Shown: one piece after another, positions 9,186 through 20,958 of the stretch | Position numbering within the stretch: position 1 is the stretch's first letter | Layout: the number at the start of each line of letters is the position of its first letter | Origin: Certhia americana | Taxonomy: Eukaryota; Chordata; Aves; Passeriformes; Certhiidae | DNA: 64,000 bases | Assembly (NCBI GenBank): GCA_018697195.1 | Contig: CM031860.1 | Location: forward strand, 64,066,332 to 64,130,331 | Reading direction: 5' to 3' | Program-made: the position numbers and the translations under genes | Notes under the pieces: generated by a model | What the model saw: only the letters and a program-made list of their open reading frames with translations | Told to the model about the DNA's origin: nothing | Databases searched by the model: none

Positions 9186-11137
9186 AGAGATGAGATCTGC
9201 CTTCTGCAACCCACAGGAAAAACTGTGCCAGAGGGATCTGGAGGTTTGTAGCTTCCTTTTCAGTCTTTACAAGGCAGAAAGGGAAACTTTTAAGCATTTG
9301 ATTACCCAAAGTAAGAAGCCTGAAATCGCCAGCGAGTTTACAAAGAAAAACCATTCCATGAAAAAATTCCAAGTAGACCACGAATGTTTGCCACGTTCTA
9401 CTGCCAGGAGGCAGAGGAACAGGAAAGGACCAAGGTAATTTTGACTCACTAGCAGGGAACTTTTCCAACATTAAGCCAGTTAAACACCAGCCTGGTCATC
9501 ACATCCTAGGGGATTATTCTTCCTGCACAAACCAGAGAACCCCCAAAGGTTTTCATGTATAAAACAAGGGGGGGGGGGGGGGTTGGTGACTTTTTATTCT
9601 TTTTTAATAGAGGAGAGCTGGAAGAAAAACAAGTGATTCTTATCTCTGAATTCAGTGTTTCACTCTCAGTCCTGTGCCAGCATATAAAATTATTTCCTTG
9701 CTACAGGAAAGATCTCTGTGTGCAAAGAGATGCAAAAATCCATAATATTTATATTGTATTTATTTTGTACATACTCCCCTTTCCTCATTCTCCACCTGAT
9801 GCTGCAGAACTGTAGGAAATATCTTTTAATCCTGTTGTTGCCCAGCGAGCAGAAACAACTTTTACACACCAAAATGGCCAAACCCAACCATTATTTGCCA
9901 CTTTGAGAGCTGCAGTTCAGAGCTGTCCCCCAGAAGAGATTTGTGTCTGCCAGGCTGCAGCTCCTGTTCCTGCAGAATTCAGCTGGAATTCCAGCTCCTG
10001 GAATTCCAGCTCCCTATTCTTCTCTTTCAGGCTGTATTTTTGGGGTGTCCTGGCTGAAGAGAATGAGCAGACTTCAGAGAGCCACCTACAACAGTGCTGG
10101 CACCTTCTCATCCATTCAGATGCTTCTCTCACAGACAGGCTGGCTCCTGGCTGGAAATCCTGAGAAAATAGGTAGAAATGACTGAAATTAAAGCAGAGAG
10201 TAACTTGAGAGTCATTTCCTTCTCTGGAGAGCTCCCATATGCCCTGCCCTTTCACCAGCCTCAAGTCCCAGGATGTGGCAAGAGATTACACCCAAGGACA
10301 GAATAAAACACGTCAGGAGCACAATTCCTTTATCATGACATTCTCTCCTTCCTTTTCTTGGGTTGGTCCACACCCCCAAAAGCTCAACCAGTTTGAAATA
10401 TCCCCAAGGATGGGTTTGTGGAAGGAGCCTTGGTGTAATTTCTGAGCTTTCAGCACCAGAACAACTTAAACAAGTGGCTTTCTGAGAAAGGGAATAAAAG
10501 CAGTGCATTCCCTTGCACTGGTGTAACATGCACCACAGAGCAGCTCTGAAGGAAACCAAACATTCTTGGTACTTTAAGGTCTTTGTTGCCTCCCCCATGA
10601 AAAAAAAAAAAAACAGATGAGAAAAACAATGCATTTCAAACCCTCTGCAGACCTCCAGTGTCTGAGAAACTCCGGCAGACTGATATGAGGAGAGGCAGCA
10701 AGATTCAGCTCAGCCTGGCCTGCAATTCCTGTTCCCACAGGAGAACGTGTTTACACCCTGATAAGCTGGGCAGAAGTTTGATTTCGGAAATGTTTTAGTT
10801 CCAGAGCAAGAAACAGCTCCTCTCTTTGCAAAATTTGCTTCCCCCAAGACAGCACCAGCTTCAGATGATTTTGTCTCTGAGCTCTGAAGCCTGCTGGGAA
10901 CCAGATAAGTGGCCAAAATTAGGGTCAGAGTTGATGTTATTCCACCAGCTGATGCACGAGGCAGTTCAGAGGAGGATCCTTAAGTGATCGAGTTTACTGT
11001 CACTCCACACAGCTCTAAGCTTTGGGAAGGAGAGGTCCAATGATGCCTTTTCCAGAGCAGCCAAACCTGACCTTCATCCCCTCCCAGGGACCAAACACAC
11101 TGGTCCACCTTGCCAAAAACTCCTGCAGGTATCAGAG
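9186..11137. other. Non-coding stretch with G15 and a 15-bp tandem pair
   Basis: A G15 run occupies 9568-9582. Two perfect head-to-tail copies of a 15-base unit (ggaattccagctcc plus one base) occupy 9985-10014, with a partial copy just before. A13 is near 10601-10613. No gene or mobile element is recognised. Confidence 0.5.
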
Positions 11138-11250
11138 AGTCATGGTTTGGGTTGGAAGAGATGGTAAAGCTCATCCAGTTCCAGATCCTGGACACCTCCC
11201 ACTATCCCAGGTTGTCCCAAGTCCCATCCACCCTGCCCTGGGACTCTTGC
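11138..11250 (-). mobile_element. Decayed CR1 LINE 3' fragment
   Basis: agagtcatggtttgggttgg, taaagctcatccagttccag and cccactatcccaggttgtcc follow the CR1 3' end in reverse complement. Several substitutions, and the loss of the usual gccatgggcagggacacctt block, show decay. Confidence 0.75.
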
Positions 11251-12147
11251 TATTTTTGTCTTTATACACAAACATGTCAAGCCCTCATTCAGAAGCTACA
11301 ACATTCTTCCCCTAATAAAACATGAAAAAGTTTTGGTGAGAATCTGCATTCACATCTGCCTCATCTCCTTGTCCATGCAGATCACTTCAGGCTGGTCGAA
11401 GTCCCTCCTCTCCCAGCTCATGGGGGACATGAACTCCATCCCTTCAGCTCCTTCTCTGTTCATCACACTGAGGCACCCCCTGAACTGCTGCCAGAAACAG
11501 GGGAGCAAACAAAAGCAGCATTTGGAAGGAACAAATCAGGGAGGCTGCTGCCCTGGCACGGTTGTTTTCAGCCTGGAGACACAAAGCAGACACTCTCAAA
11601 GCTTTTTAATAGAGAGTTTGCCTGCCATTACAAGTATTTATTGATTACAGATTGAAACACCACAGCAGTTCATTGCCAGCCACCTTCTGGCTCCAGGACT
11701 CCTCTCCAGCTCAGCCAGGCTGTTTTCATGCTTCCTACACCTGAACTCTCACAGTCAGAATGTTCCCTGTGCTCTAAATGATGCTACAACCACCAATAAG
11801 TACCAAAAGTTCATTGTGGTCTAATTGGGTGAGCGATGCAAATCCCCCCCCAGGGCTTCTCTCACCCCCCTGGGATGGAGACATTCAGTACCCAAGGATT
11901 GGGATGGGGATATTCCATCCTGGTCCACACAGGTAAATTTGGTGCTCGTGGTAGTTTCAGCAAGAAATCCTCACTGAGAGTTTGAGCTGAGTTTGTGACC
12001 CAGCTTTGTGTGATTTCAATGCAAGCAGCTTTCCCCAGACATCACATCCCCGGTTTCTTTTCCTTAGCAGGAAGAAGGAGAAAGGGAATTCTGTCCCTCT
12101 CAGAGACAGGCTGGTTCTGTCACAGTACCAAAACCAATTCAGGCACA
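11251..12147. other. Non-coding stretch, nothing recognised
   Basis: Includes an 8-C run near 11844. No repeat family, RNA gene or exon is seen. Confidence 0.5.
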
Positions 12148-12262
12148 GCCTGAGAGAGTCCCAGAAGAGTTTGGACAATGCTCTCAGGCACAGGGTGGGA
12201 TTCGTGGGCCAGGACTTTGATGATCCTTGTGGGCCCCTTCCAACTCAGAATATTCCACAAAT
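12148..12262 (+). mobile_element. CR1 LINE 3' end of the 'ccttccaactcagaat' type
   Basis: This reads gacaatgctctcaggcacag, then tttgatgatccttgtggg, ccccttccaactcagaatat and a short tcc-acaaatc tail in place of the intact terminal repeat. A second tail of the same type is at 25928-26008. It is a different CR1 subfamily from the 'aacccaaaccatt' copies. Confidence 0.8.
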
Positions 12263-14952
12263 CAATGATTTAAATTCTATCTACCCTGAGCAAGGTGAGA
12301 TGTGACGGCTCTGGAGAAATCCAAAGGCTTATCCCTTCCTGTCCAAGGAACAGCCTGCAGCTCAGGAAAGTCTGGCCCAGTTTGTGGTTGATTCCAGCCC
12401 ATATCCAGCTCATCCCTGTCCGGATCTGGTGTGGGTTGGGACACCAGGCTGCATCCAGCCTCTGTCATTAAAAAGGTTGAAATCACTGAGTGGCAGTGTC
12501 CCCATCCCACAAAACACCCTGAGGTGCTGACAGCACCATCCTGGCTGGATTCAAGGTCATTATCAGGCTTTCTGAAAGACTGAAAGGTTCACCTGGCACA
12601 TTTCCTCCGTCGTGATCAGCAGCAAGAAACAGAAACTGTGAGGGAAGGGTTGAGCAAGCCCTGTGAAAACCATAAGGAGCAGGATGCAGACAGCTGAAGG
12701 CTCAGCCCCTCTCCTTGCAACATTCACCCAGGGTGAGTGTTCCTGGCCACAATTCCCAAACAAACATCCCATTAAGGTTTTGGTTCCTCAGAGAAAGCAG
12801 AAGCCTGGAGCACTGTTGCTGCCAGCCTTTGAACACAGTGGGAGTTATTGGTGATGGGGATGGAGGGGAGAAAAGGGCATCTCAAGAACCTAAAAACAGC
12901 TCCTTCCACTGATCCATGAATCTGCTCCAGCTCAGAACCCTGGATTGGAGAAAAACTACCAAAAATATATAATTAATTTTCATTTAATTAAAATTTTAAT
13001 ATTGATAAAATAAATAAATTAAGTATTAATATGAAAGAGCTTTTGCAGCTTCCCAGCTTACAGAGAGGCTTCCTAAGTTGTACTCCAAGTCTGGATTCCA
13101 AGGATCTTGAGTTAAAGGTCTCTACAGCACATGTGCCCCTCACAGGAGGGCTCACTCCTCCTCTGAGGTCATTTCAGCATCTCCAAAAGTGCTGCAGCAG
13201 GGAGACCTACAGCTCTAGGTGCATTGTGTCCCCAAATAAAAAGTTACTTTCTGTTAGATTTTTAAGCAAAAAAGCTCCATAATATTTCTTTTTTTTCTCA
13301 CCTTTGACCACGCTCTTCAATCTCCTCCCTTGTGACTGTGGAGATTTTTATTATTTCAGGATTTGTCTGGATAAGGCAGAAACTTCCCCCTGCACTCCCA
13401 GTAACCAAGAGCACCCTAAATCAAAGGGAGATCAGATCATACAGAGCCCTTCAGATCTGCAGCAGCACAAACAGGATCAGCTGTGGCCTGGAGCAACACA
13501 ACCTTCACAGGCTATTTCAGAGAGGTTAAGCAAATTTGGCTAAATAACACAAGTTTATGCCCCTCTCCTCCCTGTAAATCATGCCCCAGTCACGACACTG
13601 GAGCACAGATTAAAGAAGACAGGGTTGATTAGCATCACAAAACTCAACAGAGGTTAAATAATTATCCAGTCATTATCCCAACAGAATACTTGTGGCTAAC
13701 ACGCACAAAAAAAAGAAAGAATATTCCCAAAGTTTGGTGCTCGATGAAGCAACAGCACCTCTGCTCCAAAGAGAGGTGATTTGCAGTGATTTCAACCATC
13801 TGGAAGAGTTTTTTCGGGAGGCACAAAGCGGAGCAGCCCTGAAAAACAGAACAGGGAGCTTTGGGGGAAGCAGCCGAGGTGCTTTGAAGCAGGTGAAGGC
13901 TTCCAGGTCAGAGGGAGAGATACAGAGGCATAATTCCAATAAATCATCCCTGAGAACAGGCTGATGTGGGGTGGGATCAGGGCTAGGAATAGCAAAAATG
14001 CCCTCCAGGCTGTATGATTCCTACAGCTGTACAATTTCCAGCCAGGATTTCCACGTGCCCTGAGCAGACAGTGCCCTCACGGTGGCATTTCCCTCCCCAG
14101 GATGGGATGGGAGTCCTGGCAATGGGATGGGGACACCACAGCTGGGGTGACCTGGCAGCCCCCAAGATCCAGGAGACCCCAAGGCTGCCAGAAGCCCCCT
14201 CCTAACAACGTGACAATCCTGGAGTGTGGTTTGTTGGCACAGGAAAAGGGGAAAGCAAACCTCCTCTACCTGCATCCCTCAGAGCTGGAAGCTCTCCATA
14301 AGTTCAGAAGTTTTTGGGTGGGTTCCAAGTACTTTTTCATGAACAGCTCCCAGCCAGTCCAAACTTTTGGAGGGCTGGGGATCCCAGGCATGGCCAGCCT
14401 GGGCTGCTGCCTGCATACCTGAACCAGGAGGATGGAGGATGCTGCAGGACCAGTGAGCTCTGGAGCTATCCAGAGTATCCCAAAACCCCTCCACCTCCTC
14501 CTTCAGCCACCCTGGAGCTCTGCAGGGCAGAAACCTCAACCCCAGCTGCACTCCTCACCCCACAACCCACATCTGACCCACAGGGTATTCAGCACTCTGA
14601 CAGAAAATGAGATTTGTCCCCATCACACCAAAGTCTTGGTGACTTTTCAAAGCACCAAGAGCCAGCCCACACTGGGACAAGGCCTCCCTCTGCTCCATAG
14701 GCTCTCTCAGCCCAAGGAAAAGCAGAAAAGGACAAGCTGAGCAGATTTCCCATGGCAATCCCTGTCTCCAGCCTCACCACCCCAAATCAGTGCTTGTTAC
14801 CAGTCCTGCCATCAACACCTCCCCTGGGAGAGCCTGACCACAGCCATGGGACACTCCACCACCTTATCCTAATCCAGGAGTGTTTTTTCCCTTCTCCACT
14901 GTTAGGGAAGATGGAACAAGAAAGCCTCATCAATAGGATTGCCTGGCAAAAA
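12263..14952. other. Non-coding stretch with an AT-rich island
   Basis: About 12958-13031 is almost pure A/T (atataattaattttcattta followed by similar words), which is low-complexity sequence. The rest is mixed, with no recognised element. Several overlapping 80-106-codon frames at 13.7-14.8 kb show no protein family. Confidence 0.45.
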
Positions 14953-15557
14953 TGAATATGAAATTTGAGAATATTTTGAGAATTTGAGAATATGAAAACT
15001 ACAAGCAAAATTGAAATGAAAGCAAGCTTTTACATAGCAAGCCTTAGTTACTGAACAACTGGAAAACAACAGTATGGCTGGCTAAAGGTAATTCCCTTTT
15101 GATTAGATAATACCCTCTGCTTGCAGACAGCTCCAAGGGGCAGAGCAGACCCTTCTAGCTTGGCAGAAGGGGTCCAAAGAGTAGTTTTTAGGGTTTAAAA
15201 TGCGACACAGTATGGGAATGTAAGGATTCTTACAGGTTGTATGCAAATGCTATAGGATTTATATCTTGTACTAGATTGGTTAGTGAGAATTAGAATATTC
15301 AGCACAGAAGAAGATTTATTGTAATTGGAACTTCGCTCTCTTAATCTCGCTCTTTCTCTCATTCCCTCTCTTGGGAATTTGGCACTCTTTGGGGCCTGCT
15401 CTGAGCTGTGCTGGCAGCTCCAAGCAGGGCCCCTGCACCCACAGCCTTTGCAATAAGGGGTGGTTTATTTGCAATAAATCCCAAGTTCCAAGCCCTGGCT
15501 GCAGAGATCTCTCATTCTCCAACCATCCCGACCATCCTACCCCCCGTCAGTCCTACA
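14953..15557 (+). mobile_element. Solo LTR of an avian endogenous retrovirus, probably ERVL-like
   Basis: About 605 bases begin TG and can be ended at CA. The 5' part is AT-rich (U3-like). A long pyrimidine stretch follows (ctctcattccctctcttggg near 15355), then an AATAAA polyadenylation signal at 15473-15478. The last part (gagatctctcattctcca onward) has the form of an R/U5 region common in bird LTRs. No internal retroviral sequence adjoins it, so it is most simply a solo LTR left by recombination. I cannot confirm a target-site duplication, and the exact ends are estimates. Confidence 0.7.
15473..15478 (+). terminator. AATAAA polyadenylation signal in the LTR
   Basis: This hexamer lies about 80 bases before the estimated LTR end, the normal position for the R-region signal of a retroviral LTR. 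It could end transcripts that read into the element in the plus direction. Confidence 0.5.
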
Positions 15558-16486
15558 CCCCACCACAGCAGCCCAAGGTTGGACTGATCTACAGCAGTTA
15601 CACAGAGCACAGATCCTCCAAAAATATCCAGGTAAAGGGCCACCATCCCTGGGGAGCTCCAAGGGGAACTCTGCAGCTTCCTGGTCTGGGCAGCTGTTTG
15701 TGCTGGCAGCCCCACCTGAGGACACCCCTGCACTTCATCCCAGCCTGTGGCAATTCCCCACATCCCAGGACAGCCCCAGGGCCGTGTGTGGGCAGCAGGA
15801 ACAAAGCTACAAGGGTACCTGGGAGCATCCCAAAAGCAGCTCATCCTTTCAGCATCTCCTGAGGAGACATCCCAGGGCTTCCCCCAGCTCCCAAGCATCA
15901 AACAGAAAAGTGTTGGAGGTGATTAAGACAAAGATAAAGCCAAGTTCAAGAGGAGAATAGAACAACATGAGTGAAATTTACTTCTCTGCACACCCAGCAA
16001 TGCATCTGGATAATTCTTCCTTCTATTCCCAATAGCCTGTGGCTCCTTCCTTGCTTGGATAAACCCCAAACCCCCAGTCCCTTTCCTTTTTTGCCTTCAG
16101 ATGGGACAGGGCTATCCCGACCAGGAACATCAGGGAAGAAACCTACAGCTGAGAACAGCAAATTCCCATTCATCTTCCTGGCTCATGGGGGATGGAGGGG
16201 AAAGAAGAATAATGAAAATAAATAGAAATTAAGAAGCATGCACAAGAAATGCTGGCATTTATCACAAAGCAAGTTTGTCTATAAGGCAGATCCCAATTAA
16301 GGGTGTCAGTTTGGTGTGTCACAATATCCCCAACTCAAACACACTCTGCTCACACGTAATTCTTGGATATAATCAAGGTAGCTGGCAGGGGGGGCAGGCA
16401 GCAGGTGCTCAGAGCCTGCTCTCGAGGCTTTGGGTTGAGGTGAGCCCCAGGCAATAAATATATGTGCTGCTTTTAAACACAGATAT
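15558..16486. other. Non-coding stretch, nothing recognised
   Basis: GC-moderate sequence on the right of the LTR, with no recognised repeat or exon. Confidence 0.5.
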
Positions 16487-16700
16487 TACAGAATCATGGA
16501 ATTAATTGGTTTGGAAGGGACCTTAGAGACCATCCAGTGCCACCCAGGAACACCTTCCACTATCCCAGGTTGCTCCAAGCCCCATCCAACCCGGCCTTGG
16601 ACAGTTCCAGGGATCCAGGGGCAGCCACAGCTTCTCTGGGCACCCTGTGCCAGGGCCTCACCACCCTCACAGTCAATAATTCTTTTTTAAATTCCTGCTC
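16487..16700 (-). mobile_element. CR1 LINE 3' region
   Basis: The intact terminal part acagaatcatggaattaatt is followed by ggtttggaagggaccttaga, aggaacaccttccactatcc, the cagggatccaggggcagcc block and gcaccctgtgccagggcctc. A short deletion removes the usual ctgccatgggc words. The copy fades after the ccctcacagtcaataattc region. Confidence 0.93.
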
Positions 16701-17660
16701 TAAAGCTGCTTTCTTGCAGAAAGACTCTCTATCCATAATAGACTTTAAGGTGCCTAAAAAAGCAATCTGGGCATTTTTTCCCCAAAAAATGTTTCCCAGA
16801 TCCAAAGAAACCTAAGCAGGTGCAAACAGAACGAAGCACTCTGCGGAAAAGTCTCTGCAGCTAATTCATCTTCAGTTAAAAATCGCTCTCCACATTTCCC
16901 CCAATTTCTGCAGCCTTTAGCCCCAGATCCCAGCACTAAGCTGGCCTTGGAGGAGGTATTTGGGCTTGTGGTGGAGCTGACCCTGACTGGGTGCCAAAGC
17001 AGATCTGTCACCGCCCTCCCCAGCTGGACAAGGCAGAGAAAACACAACAAAAGGCTCAAGGTCGAGAGCAGGGCAGGCAGAGATCCCTCACTGGTTAAAT
17101 CAAGGGAGAACCAGACTCAGTTCAGGGCAGTTCCTTTTATTTACTGCCAATCCAATCAGAGCAGGGCAAGGAGAAGTAAACCCAAATCTTAGAAACACCT
17201 TCCCCACACCCCTCCCTTCCCTCCTGGGCTCAGCTAGGTCCACCTTGGAGCCAGCTGGCATTGGTTCCATGGGACACAGGGAAAATTCCAGCAGCTTCTC
17301 ATGGAAGCCACCCCTGTAGCCCTCAACCATCCCAACCCCACCATCCAATCCCAGTGCAGGTATTTCCCTCTTCTCTCGAAGACTGAGGGACACCAGGGCC
17401 ACAGCACCACCCCTGGGGACAGCCTCACCTCTGGAAGGGGCCTCACCCACCTGCCCTGGCATTTCCCTTCTCCAGATGGAGCCAAATAAGCCACCTGGGT
17501 GTTCTCCTCTCAGTGTGCTCCTCCAAGGAAAATCAGAAGGCTCTTGGGCAACCCAGGAGTGGGTGTTTTTTGTTGTTGTCGTTGTTGTGGTAGGAACCAA
17601 TGCTCAGCCTGCTTTGCTCCCTCATTTATTAGTGACAATGCCTGTTATCCTGTGGCCCTG
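16701..17660. other. Non-coding stretch with a GTT-type microsatellite
   Basis: A short tttgttgttgtcgttgttgt tract sits near 17568-17589. No gene or mobile element is recognised. A 166-codon frame on the minus strand (17100-17600) has no family resemblance and crosses this microsatellite. Confidence 0.5.
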
Positions 17661-17770
17661 GGCATGAGAGACCCCCAGGCACAGCTGGAATAAGGACACA
17701 GGGACCCTGGGCAGGTGGGACCACTGGAACCCCCCTGGGGACCCACAGGGAGCTCAGGGTGCAGAGCCCT
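17661..17770. repeat. Decayed GC-rich tandem unit, left part
   Basis: The stretch gacccccaggcacagctgg ... acacagggaccctgggca (about 17670-17715) is closely matched at about 18261-18311. A weaker third match (ggggacaaggggcagagacc) lies near 18414-18433. Unit spacing within the right part is about 125 bases. Duplicated unit 2 copy A lies between the left and right parts. Confidence 0.55.
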
Positions 17771-17775
17771 GCAGA

Positions 17776-18215
17776 GCCTTACTAACACCCCATTCCCTAA
17801 TAACTGAACATCAGAAGCAGATGTTAATTCCTTAATTCTGAGTTTGGAAGCATTACCACAGAGATCAGTGACCACAGCAATGATTTCATCTTCACACTCC
17901 CAACACCAACCTCATGGAAAGCTTAGTGACCACCAGGGAGTCACAGAGCTTTATTTTAGGCACACAGAAGAGCTGGTAGACATCAATATTTTCATTTTAA
18001 GGATAGCCATGGACCTGCACCTGAGGGCTCCAGGTTCTCCACAGTTTGTGCAGAACTCAACAAGACACCAGAGGCATTAAATGTGGTTTTTCCTTCCCGT
18101 CCATTCTCATCATGGTGAAAGTAGACTTGTAAATAGTTCAATCTATCATGCAGGACTGTTTATTTTCTAAGAGGTTTTGAGGCAAAACAGGCTAGATGTT
18201 TACTTATTTTAATCC
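17776..18215 (+). repeat. Duplicated unit 2, copy A
   Basis: About 440 bases match 20959-21404 in the same orientation at roughly 93% identity by eye. It starts gccttactaacaccccattc and ends near attttaatcc. The most divergent part is a short block near 17812-17826. It carries no recognisable coding domain. A 78-codon frame inside it (17844-18080) is broken by indels in the other copy, which argues against coding. Confidence 0.87.
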
Positions 18216-18229
18216 TGAGAATCAGGACA

Positions 18230-18441
18230 CTGGACACATGGGACACACAGGAACCCCTTGGACCCTCAGGCAGAGCTGGCCTGCAAGGGGACAGGGACCC
18301 TGAGCATGGGGGACCCCTGGGATGTCCTCAGGAGTCCTGAGGAGCCCCAAAATCCAGGGCCACTGGTGCCCATCAGCAACAAACACAGGGCACAGAGGCA
18401 GAGGTGTCCTGAGGGGACAAGGGGCAGAGACCCTGAGCACA
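18230..18441. repeat. Decayed GC-rich tandem units, right part
   Basis: gaccctcaggcagagctggc and ggggacagggaccctgagca near 18261-18311 pair with the unit at 17670-17715. The last copy (ggggacaaggggcagagacc) is near 18414. I infer one small satellite that was split by unit 2 copy A. It could also be two separately decayed units. Confidence 0.5.
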
Positions 18442-19037
18442 TTTCATATCCCCCAGCACACAGACCCCTCCTCAGGAGTGCCCAACACCAGGACAGTGAC
18501 CAAGGTCATTTCAGGAGGTAATTGCACTTGGATGCACTTTGCAGCAAGGGCCAAATCCTCAAACTCAAACATCTTGAACTTATCAGAATTTGGGCTCTGC
18601 TACATCAAAGAGACCCCAAGGGAGGGATAAGAGTTTCTCATCAGGGAGGGGAACTCTGTGAAACCACTGAGAAAGCCACCCCTTGGCAGATGGGTTTGGT
18701 GGTGCGCTGAAGGCACTCCTTCTGCTCAGCCAGACTGGGTTTGTGCTGCAAGCTGAACTCTTGCAGACAAAAGAGGGAACCCCAGGAGGGGCACGGGGAG
18801 GTCACAAGGAAAGGAGCCCCAGCAGGACACACAGCACAGCAGGGCCTGCTTTGTCCCACACCCTGGGACTCCTGTCCCACACAGCTTGAGCTGGACTGGG
18901 CTGCAGGGTTCTGTCAGAACCCTGGACACAGAGAACTTCAAGATTTCTGTGCTGACAGGGGCTGAGCCTCAAAAATACACTGTGTGTGACCTGAGGGCTT
19001 GGAAGAGGCTTCCAAAATTGAGGGATGGTACTAAGAC
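18442..19037. other. Non-coding stretch, nothing recognised
   Basis: About 600 bases with no recognised repeat. Frames of 60-100 codons occur on both strands with no family resemblance. Confidence 0.5.
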
Positions 19038-19432
19038 TGTGAGTGTATAGTTGAATAGGAGCGTGTTATTTCACAAGATGAAAGATTTAGAATTTAAGGT
19101 GGAAGGTTATAATAATAATAATATATGTATGTAACAAGATGGAGGGTTTAGGTAGTCTTCTTTTTCTTCTTCACAAGTTTGGGTGATTTTGTGTGATTGG
19201 TTGGAAAAATCCACAGTGCAGGACATGGGTAGCTGGTTATTGGGTTAGAAGAAAAGTTAGTTGGTGTCTCATAATTGGGTAGTTTAGGCTTAAAAGACTC
19301 TGAAAGAATAACTCTGTGCTCCATTTTTAACTTAGCATATAGAAGCACTCACGGTCAGTGAGGCTGTAAAAGAGATAAGAGTCAATAAACATGAATTCTG
19401 TCTCTTACGCTTGAACCTAAGAAGAAGAACCA
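19038..19432 (+). mobile_element. Solo LTR-like element, about 395 bp
   Basis: It begins tgtgagtgtatagttgaata and can be ended at ca near 19432. An AATAAA signal at 19384-19389 is followed by a short pyrimidine-containing tail (ctgtctcttacgcttgaacc). Composition and layout match bird ERV LTRs. A short (AAT)n expansion sits at 19109-19125. No internal retroviral region is adjacent. Boundaries are estimates and the family name is not certain. Confidence 0.6.
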
Positions 19433-19618
19433 GATGAAGTAAGAAGGGGTTTGCCTCAAGGTTCTGCTTTTCCTCCTGGAGCTTTCTGGAGAGCAGACAT
19501 CTCCCAGTGTGAGCTCCTCTGTGCTCAGAGGTGTTTCTGGGGGCAGAGGGTTTGTACAGCCACGACAGGAGGGACCACACCACCACCAGGCCAGCAAAAT
19601 GACATCCAGAGCAGGCAC

Positions 19619-19680
19619 AGAGAATCATTTACTTTGGAAAAGACCTCCCAAAACCATCAAGTGCAACCTTGGACCGTGTG
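19619..19680 (-). mobile_element. CR1 LINE terminal fragment
   Basis: agaatcatttactttggaaa, agacctcccaaaaccatcaa and gtgcaacctt follow the reverse complement of the 'ttggaaaagacctccaagatcat' class of CR1 ends. Only about 60 bases are recognisable. Confidence 0.6.
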
Positions 19681-20499
19681 GTTCTGCTCCTCTTGGCTCT
19701 GCCAACACTCCCCTCAGCCTTGCCCTGACATCTCTTGTTTCACAGCAGAGCCTCCTGTGAGGTGACACACACAGGATTTAAGCCCTTGTCACCTTCCCCA
19801 GCCTCACACATCATTGTCACAGCCCTCACACCACCCTCAGCCTCACAGGGCCACTTGGCCACCAGCCCCAGCCAGGATCACTGGGCTAAAAGCCCTCTGA
19901 AGTGGTCCCTGCCTGGTTGGATTGTGGAGGGATCAGTGTGAGATCATTTTCACACACCCCCAGTCTTTGTCAGGTGTGAAACTGGACCTCTTAGCCAGAA
20001 AGAGCTGCCTGAGTTTAAAAAAACTCAGATCTGCTACAAATTGCCAAGATGTGTCACAAGGGGGAGAGTCCACAGGGATTAAAACACTCCGTGCCTCAGA
20101 AAGAGATGAATTTGTTCTGCAGTTGTAACACAGGGTGTTATCCCAGGGGTTAATTTTAGATTTTTAATGGGCAGAAATTACTCACATGGGAGCATTCTTA
20201 GAGGGGGAGTGCAGACACAGACCTGTCTCTCAATCCAGCATGGTTTTTGCAGTGCTTTGAACTTCAGAAGCTTTCATTTCAAAGAGTTGGTTTGCATTTG
20301 AGCTCCAAGTTCATTTAGTTGGAAGGAAGCACCAGGGCCAGAGAAGATGGAAGGAATGTTTGAGGCCAGAACATCTAGGGACATTAATTAATAAACTGAA
20401 GGCCCATCAAGGTGTGGCAACGACAGACACCTTATTCCCTGTTAAACCCACAAAGGGGATGCCCTGCTATGGGAAATTCATACATCTTTTAAATCCCTC
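19681..20499. other. Non-coding stretch, nothing recognised
   Basis: No further repeat family or exon is seen. The left 100 bases might be decayed continuation of the neighbouring CR1. Confidence 0.45.
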
Positions 20500-20690
20500 T
20501 GGCACTGGTGACTCCAACACTGTCCTGGACAACCCTTTCAGTGAGGAAATTTTCCTTAATATCCAACCTGAACCTCTCCTGGCACAACTTGAGGCCATTT
20601 CCTCTCATCCTGTCCCTTGTTCCCTGGGAGTAGAGCCTGACCCCCACCTGGCTCCACTCTGCTGTCAGAAATCCATCTGTATTTTCCAAG
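20500..20690 (-). mobile_element. CR1 LINE internal 3' part
   Basis: In reverse complement it carries the classical CR1 words: gtcctggacaaccctttcag, gaggaaattttccttaatat, ccaacctgaacctctcctgg, gaggccatttcctctcatcc and tgtcccttgttccctgggag. The last 100-150 bases of CR1 are missing, so this copy is truncated at both ends. It inflates a 140-codon plus-strand frame (20360-20782), which I reject as a gene. Confidence 0.9.
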
Positions 20691-20958
20691 AGGAAAGCCC
20701 CAAATGTCGCATGGCACCTTCCCCCAGAGTCATTGAAGGGGATCAGGCTGGTTTTGGTCAGCAGATTCTTGCTGCAAAGTGAATTTCAGAGGCCTGAGAG
20801 GTTATTTTGAGGGCTGTGTAATGGAGACACAGCCTTACCCTGAGGGGATCCTTTAGGAAAATTACATTTTAAGTGCTCAGATGATACCAGTGTGGCTGTA
20901 CCAAGGTAATGCCTGGGAACATAAGCAGGTATTAAATTGTTGTGGTCATTTAACACAG

